Origin: Chrysopilus asiliformis
Taxonomy: Eukaryota; Arthropoda; Insecta; Diptera; Rhagionidae
Direction: 5' to 3'
Assembly: GCA_964034945.1 (NCBI GenBank)
Contig: OZ035960.1
Coordinates: forward strand, 50,595,706-50,659,705
Length of the DNA: 64,000 nt
Shown here: positions 12,562 to 22,464 of the stretch, piece after piece
Position numbering within the stretch: position 1 is the first letter of the stretch
How the letters are laid out: each line of letters starts with the position of its first letter
Notes under the pieces: generated by a model
Database searches by the model: none
Told to the model about the DNA's origin: nothing
What the model saw: only the letters and a program-made list of their open reading frames with translations
Translations under genes and position numbers: made by a program

Positions 12562-13895
12562 CAGGGTGGTCCGGATTAGGATGTCAATCCATTAACCCTT
12601 CATTCTTTGCACAATTTCATGAAAAAAAGTCCACTATACATGTGTTCGGAAATGTACCGTTATCGAACGGCAGCCATTTTAAATTTTCCCGTCGGAATTT
12701 TTCCGCACATCACTAACGAGGCTCTCACTGCCACAAATATTAACGGATTTCTATGATTTCTATGTCGTTAGATAGATAATAAAATACTGTTTTTGGATCA
12801 ATTAAAAGTTTTGTGAAATACTGCAGATTTTCCTAAATAAATGGCTATAAACAAGATTTTTTTTTGTTTTCAATCCAAAAAATTTGAGAAAGTTGCGTTT
12901 TTCTCAAATACTTGCCCTATACTTTTTTTATTTTTTATTTTTGTATTATTCCTCTGTCAATTCCCCACAAAACGCATATTTAATTTTCATTATACGATTT
13001 CTAATTCCATAGATATAACCAAAACACTACTCCATGTTTCCACTGAAATCAAAATCAGATATTTTTCTTAATGGAATAGGCACTTCCCCGCACTTTTGGA
13101 CATCGTTTGAAAAAAATACATAAAACAAAACAAAAAACATAAAACAAAAAAACATAAACATAAAACAAAAAAATACATAAAAATACATAAAATTTCAAGA
13201 TCCATGCACTATCGAATGTAGTAACGGTTGTATTCTTGTACTGTTTTGGAAAAACAAACTATTTCCAATCAAATGGAGGTCACTTCGAAAATCTTTTGTA
13301 GTAATTGTTAAATAAAAACGTGTTGTTTTGTTTTATGTATTTTTTTCAAACGATGTCCAAAAGTGCGGGGAAGTGCCTATTCCATTAAGAAAAATATCTG
13401 ATTTTGATTTCAGTGGAAACATGGAGTAGTGTTTTGGTTATATCTATGGAATTAGAAATCGTATAATGAAAATTAAATATGCGTTTTGTGGGGAATTGAC
13501 AGAGGAATAATACAAAAATAAAAAATAAAAAAAAGTATAGGGCAAGTATTTGAGAAAAACGCAACTTTCTCAAATTTTTTGGATTGAAAACAAAAAAAAA
13601 TCTTTTTTAAAGCCATTTATTTAGGAAAATCTGCAGTATTTCACAAAACTTTTAATTGATCCAAAAACAGTATTTTATTATCTATCTAACGACATAGAAA
13701 TCATAGAAATCCGTTAATATTTGTGGCAGTGAGAGCCTCGTTAGTGATGTGCGGAAAAATTCCGACGGGAAAATTTAAAATGGCTGCCGTTCGATAACGG
13801 TACATTTCCGAACACATGTATAGTGGACTTTTTTTCATGAAATTGTGCAAAGAATGAAGGGTTAATGGATTGACATCCTAATCCGGACCACCCTG
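12562..13895. mobile_element. Foldback element with arms of about 570 bp, TA target site
   Basis: The left arm (12562 to about 13135) and the right arm (about 13322-13895) are near-perfect inverted copies around a loop of about 190 bp. The ends read CAGGGTGGTCCGGATTAGG and its complement, and TA lies on both sides (12560-12561, 13896-13897), a Tc1/mariner-type target. The mirror-image open frames in the two arms (12841-13071 and 13385-13573) encode the same Phe-rich peptide and no transposase motif, so they are treated as chance. This is a non-autonomous foldback derivative; the parental family is unknown. Confidence 0.82.
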
Positions 13896-14342
13896 TATAA
13901 TAATAATAATAACCATATTTACAGGTAGGAAATTTCAGATATTAGAGGACATACAGATATGTGATTCGGAGATGCAAATAGAATGTTTTGGACATGGAAT
14001 ACGGTTTAAATTCCTATGATTTTATCCTATAAAACATTCTATAAAGACTCGTGCCCGTATTCGGTCTTTCCCATTGACAATTACAGCTATCTGTCTCTTT
14101 CTATTTGTAACACATTTTTATCGCAACTAAAATATCCTGGCGATAGAGAGAGCCCATTAATCGTTAATAGACTTTTAGTAAACCAAAAATTTAGGTCCCG
14201 GGCGGAATTATTTCTAGGGGTTTTTTAGGTTTTAAAAAATGATAAATAGCGTCAAAATTAGCGCCAAAATTATTACAATACGTGAGTATCAAAAATCGAC
14301 AAAGAGTTCATACAACAACTATTTTTCGATTTTTGACCCTTA

Positions 14343-15690
14343 AAGTTACCCAAATGGCATCGAAAAGCACGGACGGGCATATGATTTTTGTTCTTTGCGA
14401 CTTAAAAATGCAGTAATTTACATAATCGGGTCTAAACATTTAGACCTATAATTCACATCTGCGTACAAGAAGCGTAAGAAGTGACGAGCACGACGCACTG
14501 ATTAATAATGCGTCTGCAAAGTCACAATTGCTTTAATAGGGAAATTGGTGTTCGACGGTTCATCTTTGGGTCAATATTCGCTTCATGAAAATCCTGCAGC
14601 GATAGAGCGGCATTTGACGGTTGTCGGGTCGATACAGTGATTAGCTGTGGAACCTGAATTTTATATTCACTTTGAAGAAGCGTGTGATGGGCACAGGGTC
14701 GATACAGTTGCCACTAGAGCTACCTGCTACCTCAAAGGCCCCAATTTATAAACAAAAGAAAAAAAAGTTGATGCCTTCAGTCGCCATATTCCCCATTGAG
14801 ATTTGATTCAAACGATTTCGCTCCGAGAATTAAATTTCTTGTTTCAGGCTAATAACTGATGAAAATTTAATAAAAAATTGATAGGAGACATTTTTGAACC
14901 ATCATAATTTTATTGGCACCAAAATTTTATTGCAAAAGAAAAAAAATTTGATTGGCAAAATAAAATTAAAGAGATTTTTCGAAAAAAACAAAATAATTTG
15001 ATGAGCCATTAAAATCTGTTTAAATTTTAGATTCAATATTGTTGAAAAATTTTAGTTGCAACTAAAATCACGGCATGCAATCGGAGGAAAAGTTCATTAC
15101 AAAATAATGAGGGTATTCACAATCCTCTTTTAATTTTCGGTATTCGGTATTTTCGGTAATATTAAAAGACTGAAAATATTCTGCTGTGAACATCCCACAG
15201 CACAGATTTGAGAACAGCGCTTTTATTTGATACGTGACCCAATCATGAACTGCGAATTTAATTGTAAAATATGTCACATACCTTTAAATCCATGTTTGAT
15301 GTATTTTTTTTGAATTTCTATTGTGGCAACGGCTATCAAAATTGAAAAAATTTGCATCAGTCCGATGAGATTAACAAAAAGCCAGCGAGAAAATTTGACA
15401 ACTAAAAACATTACTAGCGCCACCCGCGGTTGATTCTTGATACCGAATAACCGGGCCGGAAAACACGACTCAAGGCATGTATACAATTACCGAATCCGGT
15501 AATTCATTTTTACATGAACGAAATTACCGTCTCGGTCAAAATCTGTTAAATTTGACTGAATTACCGAGCGGTAAATTTACCCGCAATTTAAAAGACGACT
15601 GTGAATACCCTGATTATACCACAAAAAGGTTCCATTAATTTATCGCTATTAGATTATTTTGTTCGCTTTCTGTTTACGTTTTCCATAGCT
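14343..15690 (+). repeat. Dispersed repeat, copy B (first copy at 5165-5915)
   Basis: This matches 5165-5915 along its length, with about 90 bp of extra sequence after 'gagcacgac' and a complete TIR element nested at 15111-15610. No coding capacity. Confidence 0.65.
15111..15610. mobile_element. TIR element with TGA target duplication
   Basis: The ends GGGTATTCACAATCCTCTTTT and (inverted) GGGTATTCACAGTCGTCTTTT pair over about 25 bp with few mismatches. TGA flanks both sides (15108-15110, 15611-15613). The other copy of the host repeat at about 5846 lacks it, which shows an approximate empty site. The 3-bp TNA duplication suggests PIF/Harbinger. No transposase motif was found inside. Confidence 0.7.
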
Positions 15691-15725
15691 GAAATAGACG
15701 CAGATCAAATAGATTGGATATTTTA

Positions 15726-15846
15726 GAGCAGTGTTTCCCAACCTTTTTATTTGGCTTACCGGGGTCGTTTTTTCTCGTATACCCCCATATAAAATGTTGA
15801 CATGAACTGTATTGCAAAAGTAAATATATTAAGAATTATAAGATTA
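15726..15846. repeat. Possible one-sided hAT-type terminus
   Basis: 'cagtgtttcccaacctttttatttgg' near 15728 has the form of many hAT ends (CAGtGkTTCCCAAcCTTTTT). No matching opposite end was found, so it is at most a solo fragment. Confidence 0.3.
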
Positions 15847-16168
15847 CTAGCTTGCATACCCGTCGTTGCCGGGTTAAGTTTTTCCAAATTTTTTTTTTCT
15901 GATGGTCTATGTTGAAGCTAAACTTCAGGCCAATCGGCTCGGTAGTTTCCCCGCGAAAGAGTAACATAGCGCAAAAACTAAGTTTCGAAATCACTTTATC
16001 CCCTCCCCTTACTCCCCCCACCCCTCGCGCTACTTTTCCTTATGCCTATGTTGGAACCAGAACTACCACAGACACTCATGCCAAATTTCAAGTCAATCGG
16101 TTCAGCCGTTTTTGCGTGAAAGAGGAACAGACAGACAGACACCAACTAATTTTTATATATTAGTACGA
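15847..16168 (-). mobile_element. Non-autonomous Helitron (CTAG family), complete copy
   Basis: Reading the minus strand, the element starts TCGTACTAATATATAAAAA preceded by A, carries a GTCTGTCTGTTCC tract and a 'gctgaaccgattgacttgaaatttggc' block, and ends with the hairpin ACCCGgcaacgaCGGGT followed by ATGCAAG and CTAG, then T. This fits the Helitron 3' rule. It is very close to the copy at 52704-53104. Confidence 0.8.
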
Positions 16169-16968
16169 TATTGGAAAACCACACGAATAAATTTTCGTAA
16201 ATCCCGCAGGCGAAAATTTTCTGATTCCGCAGGCGAAAATTTTTCTGATCCGAAACGTTAACTATAATAAAAAGCTCAAATGAAAGGCGGTGACACTACT
16301 ATAAGTTGCCCTAAAATAGAGTAGCCACTACTTTAAACTCATAAGTTGTTTCCCGAAAAAATGTTGAATGTCATTTAAGGTTTTAGTACAGCACTAAAGC
16401 GAATAATTACCGAAGGACTACTTTATTTGTAGATTGAGGTAATTGACTTGCGGTTTTTATTTAGTTGTTATAATTGTATGAAGAATGTAAAGTTTTTATG
16501 ATTCCACAAAGAACTTGAGCTAACATATGTAAGTACAAAACCAAATACCAAAATACTTTCAGAATTAAATTACAGGTAGCTTATAATTTATTAATAGAAA
16601 TTTTACGGCTTATTGGTCATCTCGAATATTTTTGTTTGTTTCGAAATCATTTCAATTCAAGTATCGGATTTTTCACGGTGAACGATTAAATAGAATGACA
16701 TTAAATTTTTATTGAAGCAATGGGGACTTGGAATTTTTTTTTATAGTAAGCATTAAGTTTCGGGTCATCACACCAGCATATTGAATCGGTGGACAAAACT
16801 GTGGAAACTGCGGTCAAAGAAAATTCTTTGTGCTGACAACAAAAATATTAACAGAAATTTAAAATATTTTTTTGTCACAACCCTCGCAATTTTTTTCAAA
16901 ATTTGGTTGCCGCCATTTTCTTTTTCAGATTATTATTTTTAAGAGGACGAGTCGATGTACCTCTAGAT

Positions 16969-17297
16969 TAGCGTGACCATTTTTTTTGGAGCCAATGGGT
17001 GATAAAATGAGGGTGATGAAGGGGGATGAAAAATAAAAATGAAAAAAATTGTATTAATCAATCAAAATATGGATTTTTTATTTATGTTTTTCAATTTCAA
17101 GCACAAACTGATGATGAACTTGTCGATTCATTGTACTTTTCTTGAGAAGAGATTCGACAATAGCCGAAAACTCGAAAAATGGCGTTTCTTTCATAAATAA
17201 ATCTTGGAAAAAAGGTGGATGTTTCAGGGGGATGTGGGGGATACCCAAGTCCGAAAAGGGGATAATCCCCCTCAAACGGGGATAAATGGTCAGGCTA
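16969..17297. mobile_element. hAT-type MITE with an 8-bp target duplication
   Basis: The ends TAGCGTGACCAT and (inverted) TAGCCTGACCAT form a short terminal repeat. The 8-bp CTCTAGAT occurs directly on both sides (16961-16968 and 17298-17305), the duplication length of hAT elements. A 65-codon minus-strand frame (17275-17078) starts near the right end and could be a transposase remnant, but no domain was recognised. Confidence 0.72.
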
Positions 17298-17305
17298 CTC
17301 TAGAT

Positions 17306-18040
17306 GTACCCTCGGGTAACACTTTTTTAGCGGAACACATTTAACAAGAAACAACTTTTATGAACTTCTAATATCTCAATAAATTGAAAATCTATTAGAA
17401 AATTTGTAGAAACTCGGTACCAATATAATTATGGTCATTCATAATTATATTGGTGATGAACGAATTTTGTTTGGGGCACACAAAATTTTGGTTATAGCAG
17501 CACAAACATTATATATATCTCGAACAAAATGTGTTTGACCTAATTATAAATATAATGACCGCATCAAAAATTATTTCTTTCGGTGTATAAAACTCTACAA
17601 ATCTCAAAAATTCAATTTTGTCGGATATGTCAAAACAATACTCAAGCGACATTTTCTAAAATTTAAAATAGAAGGAAAAACTAAAAATAGAAGGAAAAAT
17701 TTCAAAATTTCTCTAGTTGTCTGTTAATAAAACCGGGCAATGGGACAATGCAATTTATTTAATAATTTCGTAGCTCTTAAAATACTTTCACCATATACAG
17801 AGAAAAAAAACATGGTATATTTAACCAAAACGTCTTGGTTAGATAATTTTTGTATGCATTTCCCAAAATCTTCAATTAATTGGGTAATCGTACCTAGAAA
17901 TTTGTTAAATTACCCATGGCTAAAATTTGGAAAAATGCAAAAAATAAATTGTGTGAATTAACTAAGTTCTTGATAAAATATTTTTATCGAATGTTGTGTG
18001 GCAGCACATAACCAAAAATGTAAATTTTTCACGCTACCGT
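17306..18040. other. AT-rich DNA without a supported gene
   Basis: No frame with a recognisable product; no termini seen. Confidence 0.45.
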
Positions 18041-18043
18041 CAA

Positions 18044-18120
18044 AAGACGTGTGAACAGTCTCGCGACGAAAACGTAAAACCCAAGTACTGAAATTTGCGG
18101 GTTCAAGTCCCGTCGACGGA
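18044..18120 (+). repeat. tRNA-like segment with a B-box (SINE head or dead tRNA)
   Basis: GGTTCAAGTCC at 18100-18110 matches the tRNA B-box exactly and GCGGG...CCCGT around it could form a T-arm. 'ccgtc' near 18045 and 'gacgg' near 18115 could pair as part of an acceptor stem. The D-arm and anticodon arm are not convincing, so a working tRNA is unlikely. Confidence 0.35.
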
Positions 18121-18125
18121 GTTTT

Positions 18126-18706
18126 TATACCCGTATGGTGAAACCAAAGGGTATATTAGATTTGGCTTACCGTTTGTGACGCGAAGATCCCGTCATCACA
18201 CACAAAAATGAAATACACCAGTGTGTTTAGAATGATAAAAAAAGTCGAATTTTGCATGTCCGTCCGTCTGTCCGTCCGTCTGTCCGTCTGTCTGTCCGTC
18301 TGTCCGTCTGTGCTCTGTCCGTCTGTGGCGCGGATTGCGGGCGCACGGATTGAGCTAGAGACTTGAAATTTTGAGTAGATTCATTTTTCGTAAAATGCGA
18401 GGCCAAGTTCGTTCATGAGCAAAAATGGACCATTAGGGGGGTACCCCCCATACGAACGAAAACATTTTTTGTGAATATCTCAAAAACGGCGCATCTTATT
18501 AAAAAAGTCCAAGAACAAAAGTTATTTAGTATATGATTCTACATAAAACTCCCATACATCAAAATCCGATTGGAATAAATTTTTAAAAAATCTTATTGGA
18601 AAGTTTGACTTCAAAGTGGAATATTGGTATAACTGTTCGAATTTTGATACGAATATCACCATACGGGATGATTGCCAGATTGGCAATTATAGCTTTTGTT
18701 ATGTTT
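18126..18706 (+). mobile_element. DINE-1-like Helentron-type element
   Basis: A near-complete copy: TATACCCGTATGGTGAAACC start, small TACCC/GGGTA stem, GTCC/GTCT microsatellite at 18258-18312, 'gagctagagacttgaaatttt' block, then GCCAGATTGGC hairpin and 'agcttttgttatgttt' end. The same order is described for Drosophila DINE-1. No protein is encoded. Confidence 0.75.
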
Positions 18707-18865
18707 ATTTTCTTTTATTTAGATTTTTCATTATTTTTTAATATTATTTTAATAAAAAAATAAATAAATAAAATTTACAAATTAATAAAAGTTTTTTGTC
18801 AAAATTATGTAAAAGTTAAGTAATAAACTAGTTTGGCAAACGTGTTTTGAACTTAACCATGTAGA

Positions 18866-18972
18866 CCAAAACCTCGATTTGCGTTGTTAATTGGGACCAG
18901 ACGAAGACGACGCAAATCAAAATATTACCGACGCAACTTTGAAACAACGTAAATCGAGGTTATGTTTTGGCC
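18866..18972. repeat. Small MITE-like palindrome
   Basis: 'ccaaaacctcgatttgcgttgtt' is mirrored by 'aacaacgtaaatcgaggttatgttttgg' about 70 bp away. The CCTCGATTTrCGTTGTT terminus is of the pogo/Tigger kind. No target duplication was fixed. Confidence 0.5.
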
Positions 18973-19009
18973 AGATTCACTCTATTTCTGAACATACGAA
19001 AAAGAAAAT

Positions 19010-19130
19010 CGAGTCTTACTCCACCAAAATCCTGCGTGGAAGCTGGTAAAGTAGGCTCTGATGACGGCGAGCAGGCTTCCATGTCAGAAACTGGCCCCTA
19101 ATGGGGTTACAGGCATAGATGTCTCCCTAC
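19010..19130 (+). repeat. Dispersed repeat with 'gcgtggaagctggtaa' core
   Basis: The segment 'gagtcttactccacc...gcgtggaagctggtaaagtaggc...aatggggttacagg' recurs at 21295-21410, and its last part recurs at 19725-19790 ('gcctgacctgttggggggaat'). Class unknown. Confidence 0.5.
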
Positions 19131-19297
19131 TACAATTGTAGTAGAATCCACTACAATTTTAGTCCTGGAAAATTCACTACACACTAAATGAAATCTGCTA
19201 CTATTTTTTATTATAGATACATGTTAACTAAATGTAAAAAGCTTCTAACGAAATTAAATGTGAGCCAGCCAATACAAAAGAATTTTTTAAATGTTAA

Positions 19298-19496
19298 CAC
19301 GTTTGTGACATTTGCTTTTTCAACTTTTTTTACATTTGGACATCGTGTACCACGGGTGGTACACTAGCGGTTGGTTTTCTGGCGGTTGTGCCAGAAAAAA
19401 AAAACAAAAAAAACAAAAAAACTACCGCACTATTTACTCGCGCGGTTTTAAAAAACTGTACATGTACCACCAGTGGTACACGATGTCACGAACGTG
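19298..19496. mobile_element. piggyBac-type MITE flanked by TTAA
   Basis: The ends CACGTTTGTGACA and (inverted) CACGTTCGTGACA are flanked by TTAA at 19294-19297 and 19497-19500. Internal palindromes GTACCACGGGTGGTAC and GTACCACCAGTGGTAC sit symmetrically. TTAA targeting points to piggyBac; no coding region fits in 199 bp. Confidence 0.7.
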
Positions 19497-19500
19497 TTAA

Positions 19501-20270
19501 GTATATTTTATAGAGTATTTATTAAAAAAGTTTTATTTACTATCAGAATTCCTGAAATGTTTTTTGTTGATAGAAAGTTGGTATTATGGATGATAAAGCT
19601 ATTTAGCTTTATTTATACAAATTGGTATATCTACATCGGTAAAAAAAGGTTTTTTTTTCTATTAGTATCAATTTACTACTATTTTTGGCCCAGTCTACTT
19701 CCCTCCTAAGGCAAATTGGTGACATCACTGGTTTCAGGGCAAACATGCCTGACCTGTTGGGGGGAATTTGGATGTAAAAACATCCACAAAAATAATATAA
19801 CATTTGCTATATTATTTTGTTTTTTGGAAGATTTGTAAACCAAGAAATTCCAATAGAATACAATGCTAAGAAGGTCACTTAAAACCCATGAATCAGAAAT
19901 GGTTCAATGGTTAAACACAAAATATTAATATTTATTATACAGTAATATTAAATTAAAAAATTTCCCTTACATATCCAAAAAGTACAATTAAAAAAAAATT
20001 ACTGTACAAAAATCAAATCTGCAAAATGAGAACATAATGTTTACAAATACTTCATAAAACTGATCTGAAACTGTCATTTTTATTGATTTTTTTTTGTTAA
20101 CTACAAAATAATATCTGTTTTTGAAGTCATTAAATATTTGCCCTTGTGCAGAATTGCCCATTATTGACATAAAAAAGTTAATTATATGAAAGAAATCACC
20201 CAAACTTCATATAATTTTAAACCGATTAAATCCAATTTAAAAAAATATTTTTGTTTTTTTTTCAAATATT
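19501..20270. other. Intergenic AT-rich DNA with a repeat fragment
   Basis: It contains the fragment 'tttcagggcaaacatgcctgacctgttgg' at 19731-19759, shared with 21366-21400. Otherwise nothing recognised. Confidence 0.45.
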
Positions 20271-20276
20271 TTTATT
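20271..20276 (-). terminator. Polyadenylation signal AATAAA
   Basis: AATAAA on the minus strand, about 45 bp past the stop codon of the DUF1091 gene, suggests that the 3' end of this gene is intact even though its start is unclear. Confidence 0.5.
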
Positions 20277-20320
20277 CTAGGATAACTCGAAGGATACTTG
20301 TAAGCCTCACATCTTCCAAA

Positions 20321-20853
20321 TTACTCACTTATAAAGTGTCCCTGATAAATCAATCTTCCAATACTTGTTTCCACATCGGTTTTTTTATTGTAGTCATAGA
20401 AATAAAACAAGAATGAATAATTTCCATTCAATGTACGTTTTGGTAGCATATAGTCGGGAAATTCAAATCCTTTAATAGAATAATTTCCACGAGGAACCGG
20501 ACATTTTATTTCAAAATCCGCACTTACTTGGATAGCTCTTACTATTAAAATCGACAGCGGATTCAATTTTTGTTGCATTACTTCACAAAAACTGGTTGTA
20601 ACATTCAGCAATACGAAACTCTGCATTTTTGATATTTTTATGGTACCTTTTACGTGTACATAAAAATCATCGAAGGATTTTATTAATTCGAATAATGCAA
20701 AAATTTTTCTTCTATTAACAATAGTTATATTCATTTTCATATATTCTGGATTGTAAGTCTTTTGAACCGAGTCCACCGTCACTTTTGTTAAAGTTACCTG
20801 AAAGAAATCTCGTTTTTAATAAATAATTCGATTACCTATAGATAATTTTTACA
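20321..20853 (-). CDS. DUF1091 (DM8) secreted protein, 5' exon uncertain
   Basis: A main exon at 20797-20321 encodes about 158 residues. It begins with a good acceptor (tttctttcag at 20798) in phase 0. Visible DUF1091 features are the MNITIVNRR strand near residue 23, an FCEVMQQ segment with the conserved Cys, NPLS, a KCPVPRGNYSIKGF segment, and a NGNYSFLFYFYDY strand near the C-terminus. The family is small secreted proteins related to MD-2-like lipid-binding folds, with CheB proteins as a known branch; ligand unknown. A short upstream exon ending at 20853 (donor GTAAAA at 20852, intron 55 bp) would encode ITKICVLLFVGY, which looks like a signal peptide, but it has no ATG, only TTG after an in-frame stop. 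The gene may therefore be decayed at its start or use an exon I cannot see. AATAAA follows at 20276-20271. A paralogue lies at 29468. Confidence 0.7.
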
Positions 20854-21294
20854 TATCCAACAAAAAGTAATACACAAATTTTTGTTATTATCAATTATGA
20901 AAGACCCCGAAGAGAACACATCGTATTGGATTGAAATTCAAGCTCGCTTTAAAATTACGAGTTTTGTACTAGCTTTTCGTGTTTAAACTTAAACGATGAT
21001 TACAAAATAATTGCTAGTTATCCAAAAGCGCTACCAATTTTAGGTATAGCCAAATAATTATACAATTTTCAAAATAATTTTTTTTAAAACTTCGATATGG
21101 TATTTATAAAAGATTTATGTTGCAAAGACCAATAATATTAAAAGTTTTCAGCACAATTTCAGGTTTTGAAGGGAATGGATAAATTCTTTTTATATGCTTT
21201 AACTACTATAAGTGGGGGATACATAAAAAAAATTATAATTTTTATTAATAATTCCTATAAGGTCTGTGGCATGGGGGTATAAGTATTCAAATCA

Positions 21295-21410
21295 AGTCTT
21301 ATTCCACCGAATTCTGTAAGCCAGCGTGGAAGCTGGTAAGGCAGGCCAGAGACAGGCTCATAATGGGGTTTCAGGGCAAACATGCCTGACCTGTTGGAGG
21401 GAATTAAATA
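21295..21410 (+). repeat. Dispersed repeat with 'gcgtggaagctggtaa' core, second copy
   Basis: Related to 19010-19130; ends in 'ggcaaacatgcctgacctgttgg'. It lies directly left of the large array element. Confidence 0.5.
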
Positions 21411-22157
21411 TGAAAACATTCAAAAAAATATCAGTTGTGGTCAACACAAAACTTTCTTCTACAAAATCTACGACCCTGCGCAATTTACGCTAGAGCCCTG
21501 TCGCGTTGTCAACCTAAGACGACCTCCCAATAAATTCTTGGTTTATTCAAAAATATCAAAAACGTACAAAATTTGAGATAACTTGAGAACTATAAAAGAT
21601 ATCAATTTACGGTAAATGGCAAAAATGTAGAAAATGTTAACATATTTAATTATGCTTTTAACTGATTTGTCGAAAAACCGTTAGTTTGCAAATTATTCGC
21701 AAACATATGATTTTTTACATATTAATGAAAATATCTCAATAACGGTAAAAGATAACGGATAACGGTAAGAAACAAAATTGTGCAGAATGCCATTCTCATT
21801 AATTCACTTCATACATTCAGTCAGCAAAAACCCGTTAGTTTTCGAGATAATCGCAAAAAACTATTTTTTTGGAAATAACGGTTTATCTCGATAACAAGTT
21901 GAGATATCGAGTTATAGCTAAAGACAAAAGTGTGGGAAATTTTATTTTCTCCAAGTTTTGTCATACATAAGGCCACTAAAAAACGCGTAGTTTGGGAATA
22001 AATCGAGAAAAACGAAATTGCGATTTTTGAAAAACCGCCATTTTGGATACTTCCGGTTAACGGATTTCCACCAAAAGTTGATAGGATCGTCCCATTTCAG
22101 GACCCAACATGCCTATAAAATTGCATGGCGCTAGCTATATTAGTTTTTGAGAAATCC

Positions 22158-22305
22158 TGTACACAGACTGACAGACAGACTGACAGACAGACTGGCAGAC
22201 AGACTGACAGACAGACTGACAGACAGACTGACAGACAGACAGACTGACAGACTGACAGACAGACTGACAGACAGACTGACAGACAGACTGACAGACAGAC
22301 AGACT

Positions 22306-22348
<43 letters not shown>

Positions 22349-22377
22349 TGACAGACAGACAGACTGACAGACAGACT

Positions 22378-22462
<85 letters not shown>
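22158..22462. repeat. Irregular edge of the array: mixed GACA, 8-bp and 12-bp steps
   Basis: Here ACTGACAG units are mixed with extra ACAG tetramers in several runs before the pure 8-bp pattern begins. This is a graded zone between a simple (GACA)n tract and the regular array. Confidence 0.85.

Positions 22463-22464
<2 letters not shown>

Noticed and set aside
12841..13573. Two matching Phe-rich frames as a duplicated gene
   Set aside because: They are mirror images in the arms of the foldback element and have no transposase or other motif.
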